From Trileptium ribeirensis (Eukaryota; Nematoda; Enoplea; Enoplida; Thoracostomopsidae): a stretch of 64,000 nucleotides of DNA. Where the stretch lies: assembly GCA_030248225.1 (NCBI GenBank), contig JASANE010005039.1, forward strand, positions 1 to 64,000, read 5' to 3'. The first letter of the stretch is position 1. Each line of letters opens with the position of its first letter. Made by a program: the position numbers and the translations under genes. This document shows, piece after piece, positions 44,581 through 53,239 of the stretch. Below the pieces are notes generated by a model. That model was not told the DNA's origin. It did no database searches and saw only the letters and a list, made by a program, of their open reading frames with translations.

Positions 44581-46093
44581 GAGAGAGTGGGTACAAGGTA
44601 GTTAACAGCACCAAACCGGATAACCGTGGTTGAAATAAAACACAGGAAACTAACCGCCCTAATTTCGTAGGTAAAGCCAGCAAAACCGTTATATACAAAA
44701 GCAATTCACTTTTGGAAGGACGATCGCGGTCCCCTTTATATCCTAGCCCATGCGATTTTCCAGTTTGTTCAATTACTGAAAAAAGTAACTAAGACTGCTG
44801 CAGCAGTTATTTAGTTTACTCAAACTTTACGCAGCAGAGGGACTATTAATGACTGCTATTACCTAGGGTAAACCCAGCGCCAATAATAATGTTTAACAAT
44901 ACGTCCAATGCTTTACAGCGCCATGTTGTTGGAACGTACCACAAAATAGACGCCATGAGTGACCTGTCGAGCATCGCTGAGTTCACGTTCAAGTACAATT
45001 AGATCATCGGGCAATATCGTTGCATCGACTGTGGCTTGTGCCGACGACGCCCCGTTTTCGTTTGCCTTCACTTGACTGCGGATGGCTGAGTTGATTGACG
45101 GGGCAAGGAAATTCTGATGGGGGTCAACGATATGTAGTTCGCTCCCATGTGCTAAGCAATGCATTTGGAGCTCCGGTACGACTTCTAGCCAAAATATTTC
45201 ACGTTCTTTGACAAAATCTGTAACGGTAAACGACGGCGAATAGAGTGTTGATGATTATCGATTTGTGCTTGTACCTGGTATCTTACAGTTCTATCTCATT
45301 ACTGTGTTTGACGGTGTGTGTTTTAATAGCACTTATTTTTTGGTTTTCAATTATACCACAATTCAGGCTTATATGTAATAGACTGTTCTTTTGTTCTCAA
45401 TCGATGAAATCTGTTCATATTATATTCAAGCCTTCCTGTGATACTATAAAAAGTAGATTATCCAGATGACTTCTAATAATTTTGACCGAATTATTATTTC
45501 CGAGCAAAGCTCTAACGCTTGATTTACCTACCATCTACCTAAGCGATCCAGCTATTTTAAACACGTTTTCATATCACAATCGAAAACATGTCAATAGCAA
45601 AATGAAATATACCCGTGCTTGTATATTCTCAGGAATAGAATACACAGGTATCATGATACCGTGTACCCTACCCATCAAATCTAGTTCATCGGCGATTTAA
45701 ATAAAATTTCGCTTTGTACTTTTCAACCCCACATAAACAATTCAGTTTTTGTAATCGATTTCGTAGTCTTGGAATGACTAAAGATTTACCATTTCGAGTA
45801 AACTTCGATATGGTTTCGTTTTACAAAATAAAAGCAGTATATGATGGAACGCGAAATCAATCAGGCAGTCAACTAATCAATCAATCAATAAATAAACAAA
45901 TTAATCGATCAATCAACCAAAACAACGTACCAGCGAACGTTGAAACCAAAACAATCTTCGTGATTTTGGCTTCAGGCAACTGAATCGGAACAGCAATTTG
46001 ATCAATTTGACCCCGGAGTGCTGCAGCCACTGATAGCACCAATGGCGATTGACGAATGTTGCAAATCTCACTGTTTTGATGGGTTGACGCCAT
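28588..46093 (-). CDS. NWD-like STAND NTPase gene (DUF4062/TIR-like + NACHT), six exons, 3' incomplete
   Basis: Six exons on the minus strand join into one 903-codon frame: 46093-45931, 45217-44940, 41112-41013, 36004-35920, 32400-32301, 30570-28588. Introns are 713, 3827, 5008, 3519 and 1730 bp. All are GT..AG and all phases agree (1, 0, 1, 2, 0). Residues 1-242 resemble the N-terminal domain of NWD1/NWD2/TEP1 relatives: [20 protein letters not shown] (family VFVSSTFxDxxxER), [24 protein letters not shown], then [12 protein letters not shown] (family LLGxKYGxRPxP) and [12 protein letters not shown]. Residues 554-563 are the Walker A loop [10 protein letters not shown] and about 693-698 the Walker [17 protein letters not shown]...SISRQI follows the family RFLGTSPxS motif. 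Relatives are cytosolic signalling or scaffold ATPases that oligomerise on nucleotide binding. WD40 repeats expected downstream were not found, so the model is 3'-incomplete. Confidence 0.85.
30571..32300. other. Intron 5; AT-rich inverted repeats at 31050-31345
   Basis: Within the intron, GGAACCACAATCGAAATTTATT (31070) recurs as GAAGCCACAATCGAAATTTA (31310) and is opposed by TTTCGATTGTGATTCCAATA (about 31165). It forms an old palindromic AT-rich repeat with long TA runs. No gene on either strand was recognised. Confidence 0.55.
32301..32400 (-). CDS. NWD-like gene, exon 5
   Basis: Acceptor TATTTTCAG before 32400, donor GTATGA after 32301. Enters in phase 2, leaves in phase 0. It encodes [20 protein letters not shown] and [14 protein letters not shown], a helical linker between the N-terminal domain and the NACHT exon. 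Confidence 0.78.
32735..32895. repeat. Short tandem/palindromic repeat with GGTCCGAGCTACC
   Basis: Units of the form CCCCAAAAACTGG..GGTCCGAGCTACC occur three times on the plus strand, with an inverted counterpart (CCCAGTTTTTATGGGG, GGGTAGCTCGGGCCCC) at the left. GC-rich against an AT-rich intron. Located in intron 4. Confidence 0.7.
34196..35544. mobile_element. piggyBac-like element (TTAA-flanked), non-autonomous
   Basis: TTAA at 34192-34195 and 35545-35548 flank a 1349-bp segment. Its ends CCCTAGGATTTCTGAG and (inverted) CCGTACGATGCCTGAG agree at 12 of 16 positions. Subterminal palindromic GGGTCCAGTGGACCC-type boxes occur at about 34204, 34363, 34453 and 35485. TTAA duplication with a CCC-start TIR is the piggyBac pattern. 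No transposase was recognised. It lies in intron 4. Confidence 0.65.
35920..36004 (-). CDS. NWD-like gene, exon 4
   Basis: Acceptor AATTTCAG before 36004, donor GTGAGT after 35920 (consensus). It enters in phase 1 and leaves in phase 2. It encodes [20 protein letters not shown] and NLIWEFAEK, matching the LxxWYxxDxN helix region of relatives. Confidence 0.8.
36490..37802. repeat. Dispersed repeat cluster with two tandem duplications
   Basis: 36920-37215 is two copies (period 150 bp) of a unit beginning AGARCAAAACTARCACC. 37271-37802 is two copies (period 266 bp) of a unit beginning ATAAAACCA and containing AAGATAAAAATAACCTTGCT and CGAGTTATGGYCGATCA, followed by ACACACAGA-type runs. A GTTATCGAGATC..GACAGACACACAGACAGG block at about 36610-36645 is related to the unit end. 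All are in intron 3. Confidence 0.85.
38458..39077. repeat. Tandem array, period about 124 bp, five copies
   Basis: AAATGAACTGGAGGTGTYTG recurs at 38458, 38582, 38705, 38829 and 38953. Each unit also holds GGGTGTAAGGAGGGCGAGAA and TCTTTGTGCCCAGAATAAAG. Located in intron 3. Confidence 0.94.
39854..39925 (-). pseudogene. tRNA-Ala relic in intron 3
   Basis: The acceptor AGGTCCA pairs with TGGATCT at all seven positions, including G3:U70. The D arm is GTGT..GCAC. The anticodon loop reads TGCGCAC, which would place CGC (Ala) but lacks the invariant T33. The T stem is spoiled (CTGTG-TTCCAAT-CCCGG). Probably a tRNA pseudogene or SINE head. Confidence 0.6.
41013..41112 (-). CDS. NWD-like gene, exon 3
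   Basis: Acceptor TTATTTTAG before 41112, donor GTAAATG after 41013, entering in phase 0 and leaving in phase 1. It encodes [20 protein letters not shown] and [13 protein letters not shown], the counterpart of the family G-x-x-YG-x-x-P-x-P segment. It lies 3.8 kb from exon 2 and 5.0 kb from exon 4, and is recognisable by phase and motif only. Confidence 0.8.
42040..42980. mobile_element. Foldback element with a GGCTTA block at its centre
   Basis: The arms at about 42140-42400 and 42750-42960 are imperfect reverse complements. They share CAAATTTGGTC/GACCAAAAATTTGGGG, TCAGCTC, GGGATGTGGGT and ATTTTCTGA-type words. The centre (42540-42730) holds GGGGGGTTCGGGGGGCTGC, then GGCTTAGGCTTAG and further AGGCTTA/TTAGCC words. 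Located in intron 2. Confidence 0.75.
42540..42730 (+). repeat. GGCTTA-element, copy at 42.5 kb
   Basis: Starts with GGGGCGGAACATTATAACGT and TAGAAAAAATAACAGCTTAG, then a G-run block, GTAGGCTTAGGCTTAGTGTA and CCTTAGCTTAGGCTAAG, and ends in GCCGGCATTTTATTTTCGCC. Shares the order of parts with 57945-58140 (inverted) and, more loosely, with 51085-51240 and 61985-62140. Confidence 0.75.
43498..43904. mobile_element. TIR element with perfect 26-bp inverted ends
   Basis: Positions 43498-43523 (GCGCGACTAAACTTAACC...) and 43879-43904 are exact reverse complements over 26 bp. The element is 407 bp and has no coding frame. GTTA occurs beside both ends (43493-43496 and 43905-43908, with one extra base on the left), a possible 3-4 bp target duplication of the PIF/Harbinger TTA type. 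In intron 2. Confidence 0.88.
44240..44312 (-). pseudogene. tRNA-like relic or SINE head in intron 2
   Basis: On the minus strand an A box (TGGTCCAGCGCG, 44292-44303) and B box (GTGTTCGACTCCC, 44250-44262) are well preserved. The anticodon stem CTGTA/TACAG encloses a six-base loop CCGTAC, one short. Class-assignment is unsure (Tyr-like GTA or an Arg/Thr-type reading). Confidence 0.5.
44940..45217 (-). CDS. NWD-like gene, exon 2
   Basis: Acceptor CCGTTACAG precedes 45217; a GTACGT donor follows 44940. The joined codon gives Asp (STFA-D-FVKERE). It encodes [36 protein letters not shown] and [18 protein letters not shown]. Relatives have an Arg/Tyr-Trp-Gly after the VD; here the VD is followed by PHQNF and a longer, less conserved loop. 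Confidence 0.8.
45931..46093 (-). CDS. NWD-like gene, exon 1 (start codon)
   Basis: Begins at ATG 46093-46091 and ends at 45931 before a GTACGT donor, phase 1. It encodes 54 residues ending [12 protein letters not shown], the beta strand that opens the DUF4062/TIR-like domain. I chose this ATG because the family domain follows closely. I did not see a longer in-frame extension worth adding. Confidence 0.75.
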
Positions 46094-49000
46094 AACCGTT
46101 ATTTAGTGTCGAAGCAGCTTATTTCAAATTTTGTTGTTGTTAGCTGATTTTGATGAATAAATTTGATTTTATAATTATTTATATTTACTTAAAAACATGG
46201 GCTATGAATATGCTATTTAAGTAAAAACGTGAATGTGAACAAAATAAAAATATAGTTTTCTATTATACTAGGCATTTATGTTATATTTAATACAGCTATA
46301 TTATTACATTTTCATTTTTGAGATGTTTGGAATTTTTCAAATATTCACGTTTTCAATGGGCATTTATACATTATAATCAGCAGGAGTTAGCAGGAGATAT
46401 TAACAAATGCATTCATTCTATTACTGAAGAATAACATGAGTATATGTATTATTCAACGTCCTTGATTCTTAGTGAAATGAGTTAATTTAATTCGGAGATG
46501 GAGAAGCGATAGCTTCTGAATCGAAGAATTCTCAGTAACTAGACCGCACTATGGTGCAAAAGATGGGCGTCCGTTATTTTTTTCTCTGTAAACAGGATTT
46601 CGTTATCTCAACGTAAACCGATATGGACGTGTGAGCGCTCATATGAAAGCTACAATACTCTAGATGTGCCTTTCAGAGGTTTTATTCCGATTCGGCCCAC
46701 CCACGTCCCACCACAGAGAGTCAAAAAGGGGGGCCCAGGGGTACATAGCTAAAATGACTAAAATCCATTTTTGGGTCGTTTTTGCTCATAAATCAGCAAT
46801 CCTTAAGCCGATTTGAATCCCTCTGTATCGAAAGATGTGTCCTAGGAAGTCTTATTTATGGGTATATAAATTGTTTTGGTCGGGTCCCTATGGGGCATGG
46901 GAAACTAGCAAATTGGCAAATTTCCAAAATTTTGGTCAAACTTTGTCGAGGTGTAGCTATGTAACCACTCAAGCGATTCGAACGAATTTCGGTGTGTTGA
47001 TAGAGCTACTACGGGGATACTGCATAGTGCCAGCAGGTTTGATGTAGGATCCTTGAATCAATTGGTATTTGAGGCCAAATTTGGGCACGACGCCATATAT
47101 AGTCATCAGTGACATTACCACTTCTAATGGTACATTAATAGATTTGTGGCTCAAAATAAGTTCATATCGGTTTTCGTGGGTTCTGTTTTCAAATCGTCAC
47201 TGTATTTAGACGTACGTCTTCGTGTAGAGGTAGATATATCAATGGGTGAGACAAGGCCAGTGGTGCGAAAGGAACGAGTGTCATATAGTCTGTAGCAAAT
47301 TCTGTCTATGTTTTCTGTGCTTTTGATTCTTATACACATAGATTACATACATAAGTTGTTTACGATTCGTAAGCAGTTCTGAGATAGAGTTAACCCCCAT
47401 AGGGTGCGTATTAGATATCTGACTATCAGTTTTGCTGCATCGCCTTATTGAATAGCAGATTAATAAATATTTTTTTGGTGAATTACATCTATGTTTCGTA
47501 ACAGGAATCTATTTTAATGATTTGTTCCACTGTATGTTAACGTTACAGTTTCTGATTTCTCCGAGTTCATACACTTGGCACGTCGCCAATATCCTAGTTT
47601 CTACATTTCTGTTATATGTACATATAAGGGTTACGCTATTAACAGTTCTCAAATTTTTCTCACTGCAACACCAACTTTTGCGCGAGTATAGTTAAGATAA
47701 AGCCGCCAACGATCCTATTTTGCAATTTTATATAAAAATTATAACGGAACACTATTTGGCAAATTGAAATTCTGCGTAAGACTGCTCGCGAGCACATTGC
47801 TGGTGATTGAAATCTAGCCATTTTGTGTTCGCGACAATTCAAGTAAAATTACCCAAAAAATTTGTCGAATTTGAATTAAACCGCTTTGTTTGCTAATACC
47901 GAATTTATGCAATTTGATAAAGCCAAAATTCTGTTCGAACACAAGGTATAAATTCGACCCTTGGATTTGATTTTGCCAATTTTCGGTTAGCGAAAAACCA
48001 ATGAACTATTTTCTGTAAAAAGGGTTTGCGATTCGATATCGCTTATGACATAATAGGATGGTTGGTGGAGTCACCTCAGTTTTACTCCCGCACTAGTCAG
48101 TCAAGGATCCCGTCGGTATGAAGCGATGATACGGCTGCCCCTTACACTTGCCATACCGCTCCGAGTATGCGAGGTCACGGCTCTTAGGAGTATAACTACT
48201 TAGAAAAGCGTATTTAAACTGGTCCATGTTGAAATGTGTGACACAGGAAAAGCACATACTACACCGTAAACGCGTGGATCTCGGATGGCGTAATACGGTG
48301 TGAATCCCGGTGAGAGGAGCTTTTTAGGTCTCGAGGCAATGTGTTCAAAGCTTAGTGCGATCGTGCTGTGTCAACATATTGCTTTTCATTCCTGCACATA
48401 AATGTTGTCGTCGCATTTTGAATAGTTATTAAAGAATATCGAATTACTAGGAGTGAACGCCTATTAGTGAATAAATAGAAATTGGCTAGGTAACAAATAT
48501 ATAGGCTTTCTATAGCGGAACAAAAGTTATCATTCCAGCTCTATAACAGTTTAGAATGAAAAACTATGCGGCACGGGTGCATAAATGCTGAACAGGCGAT
48601 AGCTTCATTAAGATATAGCTTGGATAAAGATGCTACCAAGACAGCGTAAAGTGTAAATCAATGCTTGAAAATTTCGCATCTACAGTGGCTTGCCAAGTTT
48701 ATGCACACTAAGTTTTGTTTACGAAATACTCTCTAATTATTGCCTACCATTTTATAACAAAGTATATGCTTACAATTCATTTTTGACGTTGCTTGCAGCA
48801 TGTAATAATGGCTTAACGTTAAGCGGCAATGTATCGTTAAAATTAGCCTAATACAATATAGTAGGAACTCCCGAATCCCAGTTCTGTTATGCTTCACTGC
48901 TTATAGCGTTATTTAAATTCGTAGAGCTTTCGCAAAACGTTTTAAACTTACTAAACCCGTAAAAGTAAGCGATAAAGTTTTATTCTATATTTTTACTGGC

Positions 49001-51084
49001 ATATTATAACTAAAATTCTAAAACACTTAACACTCCTCGTGTAGTGATGAGTCTTGTGCAGGTTCCTTTGCGGTGGCCAACCCTGATAATATATTCTCAG
49101 CTGGGCATACACAGATCGCATTAGCGCTAAAGGATCACAAGCACCTGCCTGAGTGTTATCAATGTTAACACACACGATGCAAAAAGTAAATGACTCAAAG
49201 AGACGTACATAATTTAACATAAACAATCTAATTCCTTTAGAAATTGTCGACTGCAAATGTACACCTTTCAAACCCATAATTTCGACACCAAGACAATACA
49301 TTAAATCATATTTTGACTGCTAGATAAATATATTCTACCGTAAATACACCACTTTATTTTTGTTCTCTGCACTGCTGCACATTTGCCTCATCGTAACAGT
49401 TATAGTTCAGAAATAAATAAACGAATATCAGTAATTGTTATAGCATTGATCTAAATAAAAAAATAGTATTTGTGCTTAGCTGCACTTGTTCTTAACGTTG
49501 AGGAGAGGTTAAACAATATCCACATTTAGACCAAAATTTAGACAAATTTTATCAGTGTAACAGTCTGTAACATATGAAATTTCTGAAGTGATTTAACGCC
49601 TGGTGACTCTAGGAACGTAAAAGCATACAGACACTTCTGTACTGATTCCTTACCTACGTCCTGCATTAAAATGTATGCAACAAAATTCAACAGACACGCC
49701 GAATTATTAGGTACACGGAACTGTAAATATTTTTTTCAGTGGTCGCAACAGAACATCTTCATGTTTGTTTATTTTTCCTTTCCTTTATACCTAATGTCTT
49801 TGTAAACATTAAAAATTGTGAACATCAAAATTGACCTTTCATTAAGTTACTTAATCAATTTGACGTATGCTATCAGGACTATCGATTATCCAGAACTAGT
49901 ATTTTCTTGTAGTATGGACCGAAACAGTGAAGCATGCATTTTGTATAAAATTCCACGGATTGTTTTAGCAGTACGAGAATTTAGCTCAATATTTATTGCC
50001 TATCAGTTGTTCGAAGTTAGTTACGAGTATGCGGTCAAAATATACTTTAACTGTATCATCGTGGTTTTGATTATGAATGGTCCAGGCAATTATCCCACAC
50101 TAGCATTATCTTAACTCGGCTAGTGGGATTCGTAGTTTGTGTAAAAATGTAGTGATTTCATGCAATTGTCGTAGATAATGCTTTATACTTATTGCCTGAC
50201 AAAGCTTGAAAACTATGTATAAACATCATTTGGTATATATATGGTAGAAAAACTGTGTTTGCGTATTGGGGTGTCCTGCCGTTTTCCGTCTGCCTCTGAC
50301 TTATACTTCGGTATGTTTATAAAACATTGCTTGCATATTTTGAAAGATGGGCATCAGATCTAAAACTCTGAGAGATATTCAACAATGCCTGCATAAATTT
50401 GCACCCACAAGTAAAGAAATGATTTATACTTCAAAATATCGATGAAGACAAAAACTTATTGACACATCTTCTTATATATTATACTTCTGCTAAAAATGTA
50501 GGAGATTGTGCGCATTTGTAAAAGATTGTATAGTTGATTAGCTAAATTTGGACAAAAATGTGGCTTCGAATACTATGAACGCGTATAAAACCTAACGTTT
50601 TTGCCTTTAACTTTATCTATCTTTATAAAAGTCGACAAATCAGTTATGCAAAAAAATAAACCCTGACTGTAAAATCTGATGGCGGGAAGGGATCTTTAAC
50701 TGTATGCCCATTTCGATATGTCCCTCATTTCGGGTTTAAATATAAATTGTATTGTAATATTTCGTCTTACATATTTCTCAAGGTCCTTGAAATTTGATAA
50801 AAAACATGTAACTTTGATATATAACTTAAGATTTTCGCCACTTTCTGTAGCATTCTTGAGTTTGTTATGTCAAACAAAAAACAGTATTTTGCTTTTATAA
50901 AAAGTTCCATAAATAGTTCAAAACATCTTACGGTCATTCCTTCAGCAACGGATGGTAACCCAACTGACAGCCAATGTTCGGGTACTCCAGAAATTCGTGC
51001 TGCTGTAACAATCCTGCAAGATGCTTCTAAGTTTTTAAACTGCGCAATGTGGAAACTCCAATTTGCACTACACTGACGGATGGA
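46094..51084. other. Upstream of the NWD-like gene; no gene recognised
   Basis: No exon could be supported. A dispersed repeat of compositionally odd, GC-richer sequence lies at about 46560-46960 (GGGGGGCCCAGGGGTACATA, GTCGGGTCCCTATGGGGCAT). Weak open frames at 48993-49301 (minus) and 49818-50114 (plus) have no recognisable domain. No promoter element for the NWD-like gene stands out above the ATG at 46093. Confidence 0.4.
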
Positions 51085-51240
51085 TATGTTATAATACCTT
51101 AGTGCGGTGGGCGCGAGGCAGCAGCCGATGACTCCGAATTGAACAAAAACCTAAGGTTAGGGTAAGGCTAAGGGTTAGCCTTAGTACATCGAGAAAGTCA
51201 TAGTCTACATTTCACTTTCGCCCCTGTATGACGATGGCAT
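51085..51240 (+). repeat. GGCTTA-element, copy at 51.1 kb
   Basis: ATACCTTAGTGCGGTGGGCG is followed by AACCTAAGGTTAGGGTAAGG, CTAAGGGTTAGCCTTAGTAC and TTTCGCCCCTG. Same order of parts as 42540-42730 but strongly decayed. Confidence 0.6.
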
Positions 51241-51348
51241 CCTGTTCGGAAACCTGAAATAGTCATCTGGGTAGCACTGCACGACAAAGCAATTTATTTT
51301 ATTTTGCGGCTTTATTTTACATTTTGTCAGAATGATAAAAGCCATTTC

Positions 51349-51612
51349 TCAACATTTTGAATTCAAATAAAAGAAAGACTTATGACGAATACTATACCAT
51401 TCTCGAAGTTTTTGTCGCCGTTCGTGCTCTGAAGGATGTTCTTGGGCTAAGTAATGACGTTTCCACTCTTCTTTTGCCAAAGGCGGTAACATTTGTAAAC
51501 TTCTTTGACCGAAACGAGCCGAGACTAGCTTTCCATCGAAATTCGAAAAACGAGTCGTGCATAGCCTATATACAATTCCAAACGAGCCCAGAATAAAAAT
51601 AAAGTTTGTCAA
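51349..51612 (-). CDS. Possible exon or small gene, product not recognised
   Basis: The minus-strand frame has strongly protein-like composition: FDGKLVSARFGQRSLQMLPP, then LAKEEWKRHYLAQEHPSEHE, RRQKLREWYSIRHKSFFYLN, and a stop at 51349. It has no ATG at its upstream end, so if real it is an exon. A possible acceptor (TTGTATATAG) lies within it. The charged C-terminal half with WKRHY/EREQ-type spacing looks like a helix. I do not recognise the family. The opposite strand is also open for 79 codons but less protein-like. Confidence 0.35.
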   Translation of the reverse strand: MTNFIFILGSFGIVYRLCTTRFSNFDGKLVSARFGQRSLQMLPPLAKEEWKRHYLAQEHPSEHERRQKLREWYSIRHKSFFYLNSKC

Positions 51613-52029
51613 ACAGACGCAACCGCATTAATTTGACTGATGTTAACTGTGTTTCAAACATTTGAGCAAACGTTAGGCTATACTACAACTATCATGCGGC
51701 ATTCGGACTAAGATGTGTGTACAAATATAACGTCCTCGTGACACTGGAGTATTCACGACACTTAAAATCGTGTCAGTCTTGCCCCAACAGTCGCACAACT
51801 GCAGGAGCGAACTAATTTTATTAACCTGTGCATTTGAACCGTTTGATATTGTTGTTGTACTAACATGATGAAATGACACAATTTCATGAAAGTATATAAA
51901 CCTGTCAGGTCTGCGCATCTGGCTGTAAATTGTGAGCCCAGATAAATAGTTAAGTTCAGAAAACGTCAGAATAAATATCAAAGGCTAAAGCTAACATCGC
52001 AATAGTCAGTATACTTTGCATACTGAAGA

Positions 52030-52586
52030 GTAAACTCGGCTTGTACGGACATGTTTGACTTAAGTCACTTTTATAACTAGTCTCAACCATGGTAGTATGG
52101 ACGCTGTGTCAGGTTTGTACGGACACTTTGGGGGTAGTATGGGCATATCGTTCTCGGATAGTATGGACATCAAAACATCACAACTCCGGGTCATTGAAAT
52201 CTATTTATTTCACCGTTAAAATCACTTAGATTAGTTTTAAGTCACTTAGATAATTTTATCACGTAAATCTTCATACAACTGTGAATACATTGATACCAAA
52301 AAGAACTATATATATGGACTCAACACAGACTTACTTTTGGTCAGACGAAACTTTGATTTCTAAGGGTTAAATTCGATGTAAAAATGTCAACTACTTCAAA
52401 ACATTGAAATGAAATTATGCTGCAATGAAACGAAATATGCGCAGAAAAAATTATATAGCAATATTCACCATGATGTGGGCTGCAGAATACCAATTTTATG
52501 TCTGTAGTTTTCGCCCAGACTTAGTAGCTAGCGTTTAAAACCCAATTGTCCATACTACCCTAAATGGCCATACGAACCGAGTTTAC
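52030..52586. mobile_element. TIR element with repeated GTATGGAC boxes
   Basis: GTAAACTCGGCTTGTACGGA (52030) is matched in inverted orientation by CGAACCGAGTTTAC ending at 52586. The words GTACGGAC, GTATGGAC or GTCCATAC recur at least six times near the ends (52046, 52095, 52117, 52163, 52548 and variants), like subterminal protein-binding boxes. About 557 bp, no coding frame. Confidence 0.75.
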
Positions 52587-52639
52587 CCAGCACAAAAGCA
52601 CTTTTTGTACGAAAACTATTGCAAAATATGCCCAATAAA

Positions 52640-53115
52640 TGGTTGAAATTAAATGTCGTTTTGGTTTAAGACTTGAAATTTCCGATTTAAAACAAGTCGA
52701 TTTTAATCGGTTTGCTCACGAAGAAGTTATTTAAACTCGATCACCCTGAACGGGCTTGGCTCAAATTAATTTAGCGTTGAAAATGTTTCGGATCAGGTTT
52801 CTGGTGAACCCCAGAGCATGGTTGCTATTTGATATTTTCACTCACAATAATAGCAGCCGTACAACCAACTTAAATTTCCATCTTTGAAATGTTAAGGTAT
52901 AACTATTTTCTGCAATTCACCATAAAAGAGATTTCACTGTAAAAGATATTAAGACATTCGAGACGACATTTTGCCGCCAAATTAACTTAGCCAGAATCAT
53001 TCAGGAACCGTCAAGTTAAAACAACTTCTTTATGAGCAAGCCAAGTTAAAACGATTTGTCTTAAACCATGATAACTCAAAGCCGATCGGTTTTGCAGAAG
53101 CAAATAAACACGTTG
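52640..53115. repeat. Degenerate inverted repeat
   Basis: TTTTGGTTTAAGAC, CGGTTTGCTCACGAAGAAGT and TTAATTTAGCG at 52660-52770 are opposed by GTCTTAAACC, ACTTCTTTATGAGCAAGC and CGCCAAATTAACTTA at 52970-53070. An old palindromic element directly next to 52030-52586. Confidence 0.6.
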
Positions 53116-53239
53116 AATTTTAATCATTATCGTTGGTACATGTTCCATTAGTTTCTGCATAAATACATGTTCCGAAAAGTGATAGAGTATATACTGTGCT
53201 GATTGCATTCACGTACGAGATCAAAATAATTCTATGAAT

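Noticed and set aside
48993..49301. Minus-strand 102-codon frame and an overlapping plus-strand frame behind TCTTGTGCAG
   Set aside because: Both strands look weakly protein-like, neither has a recognisable domain or a matching neighbour, so I could not choose.
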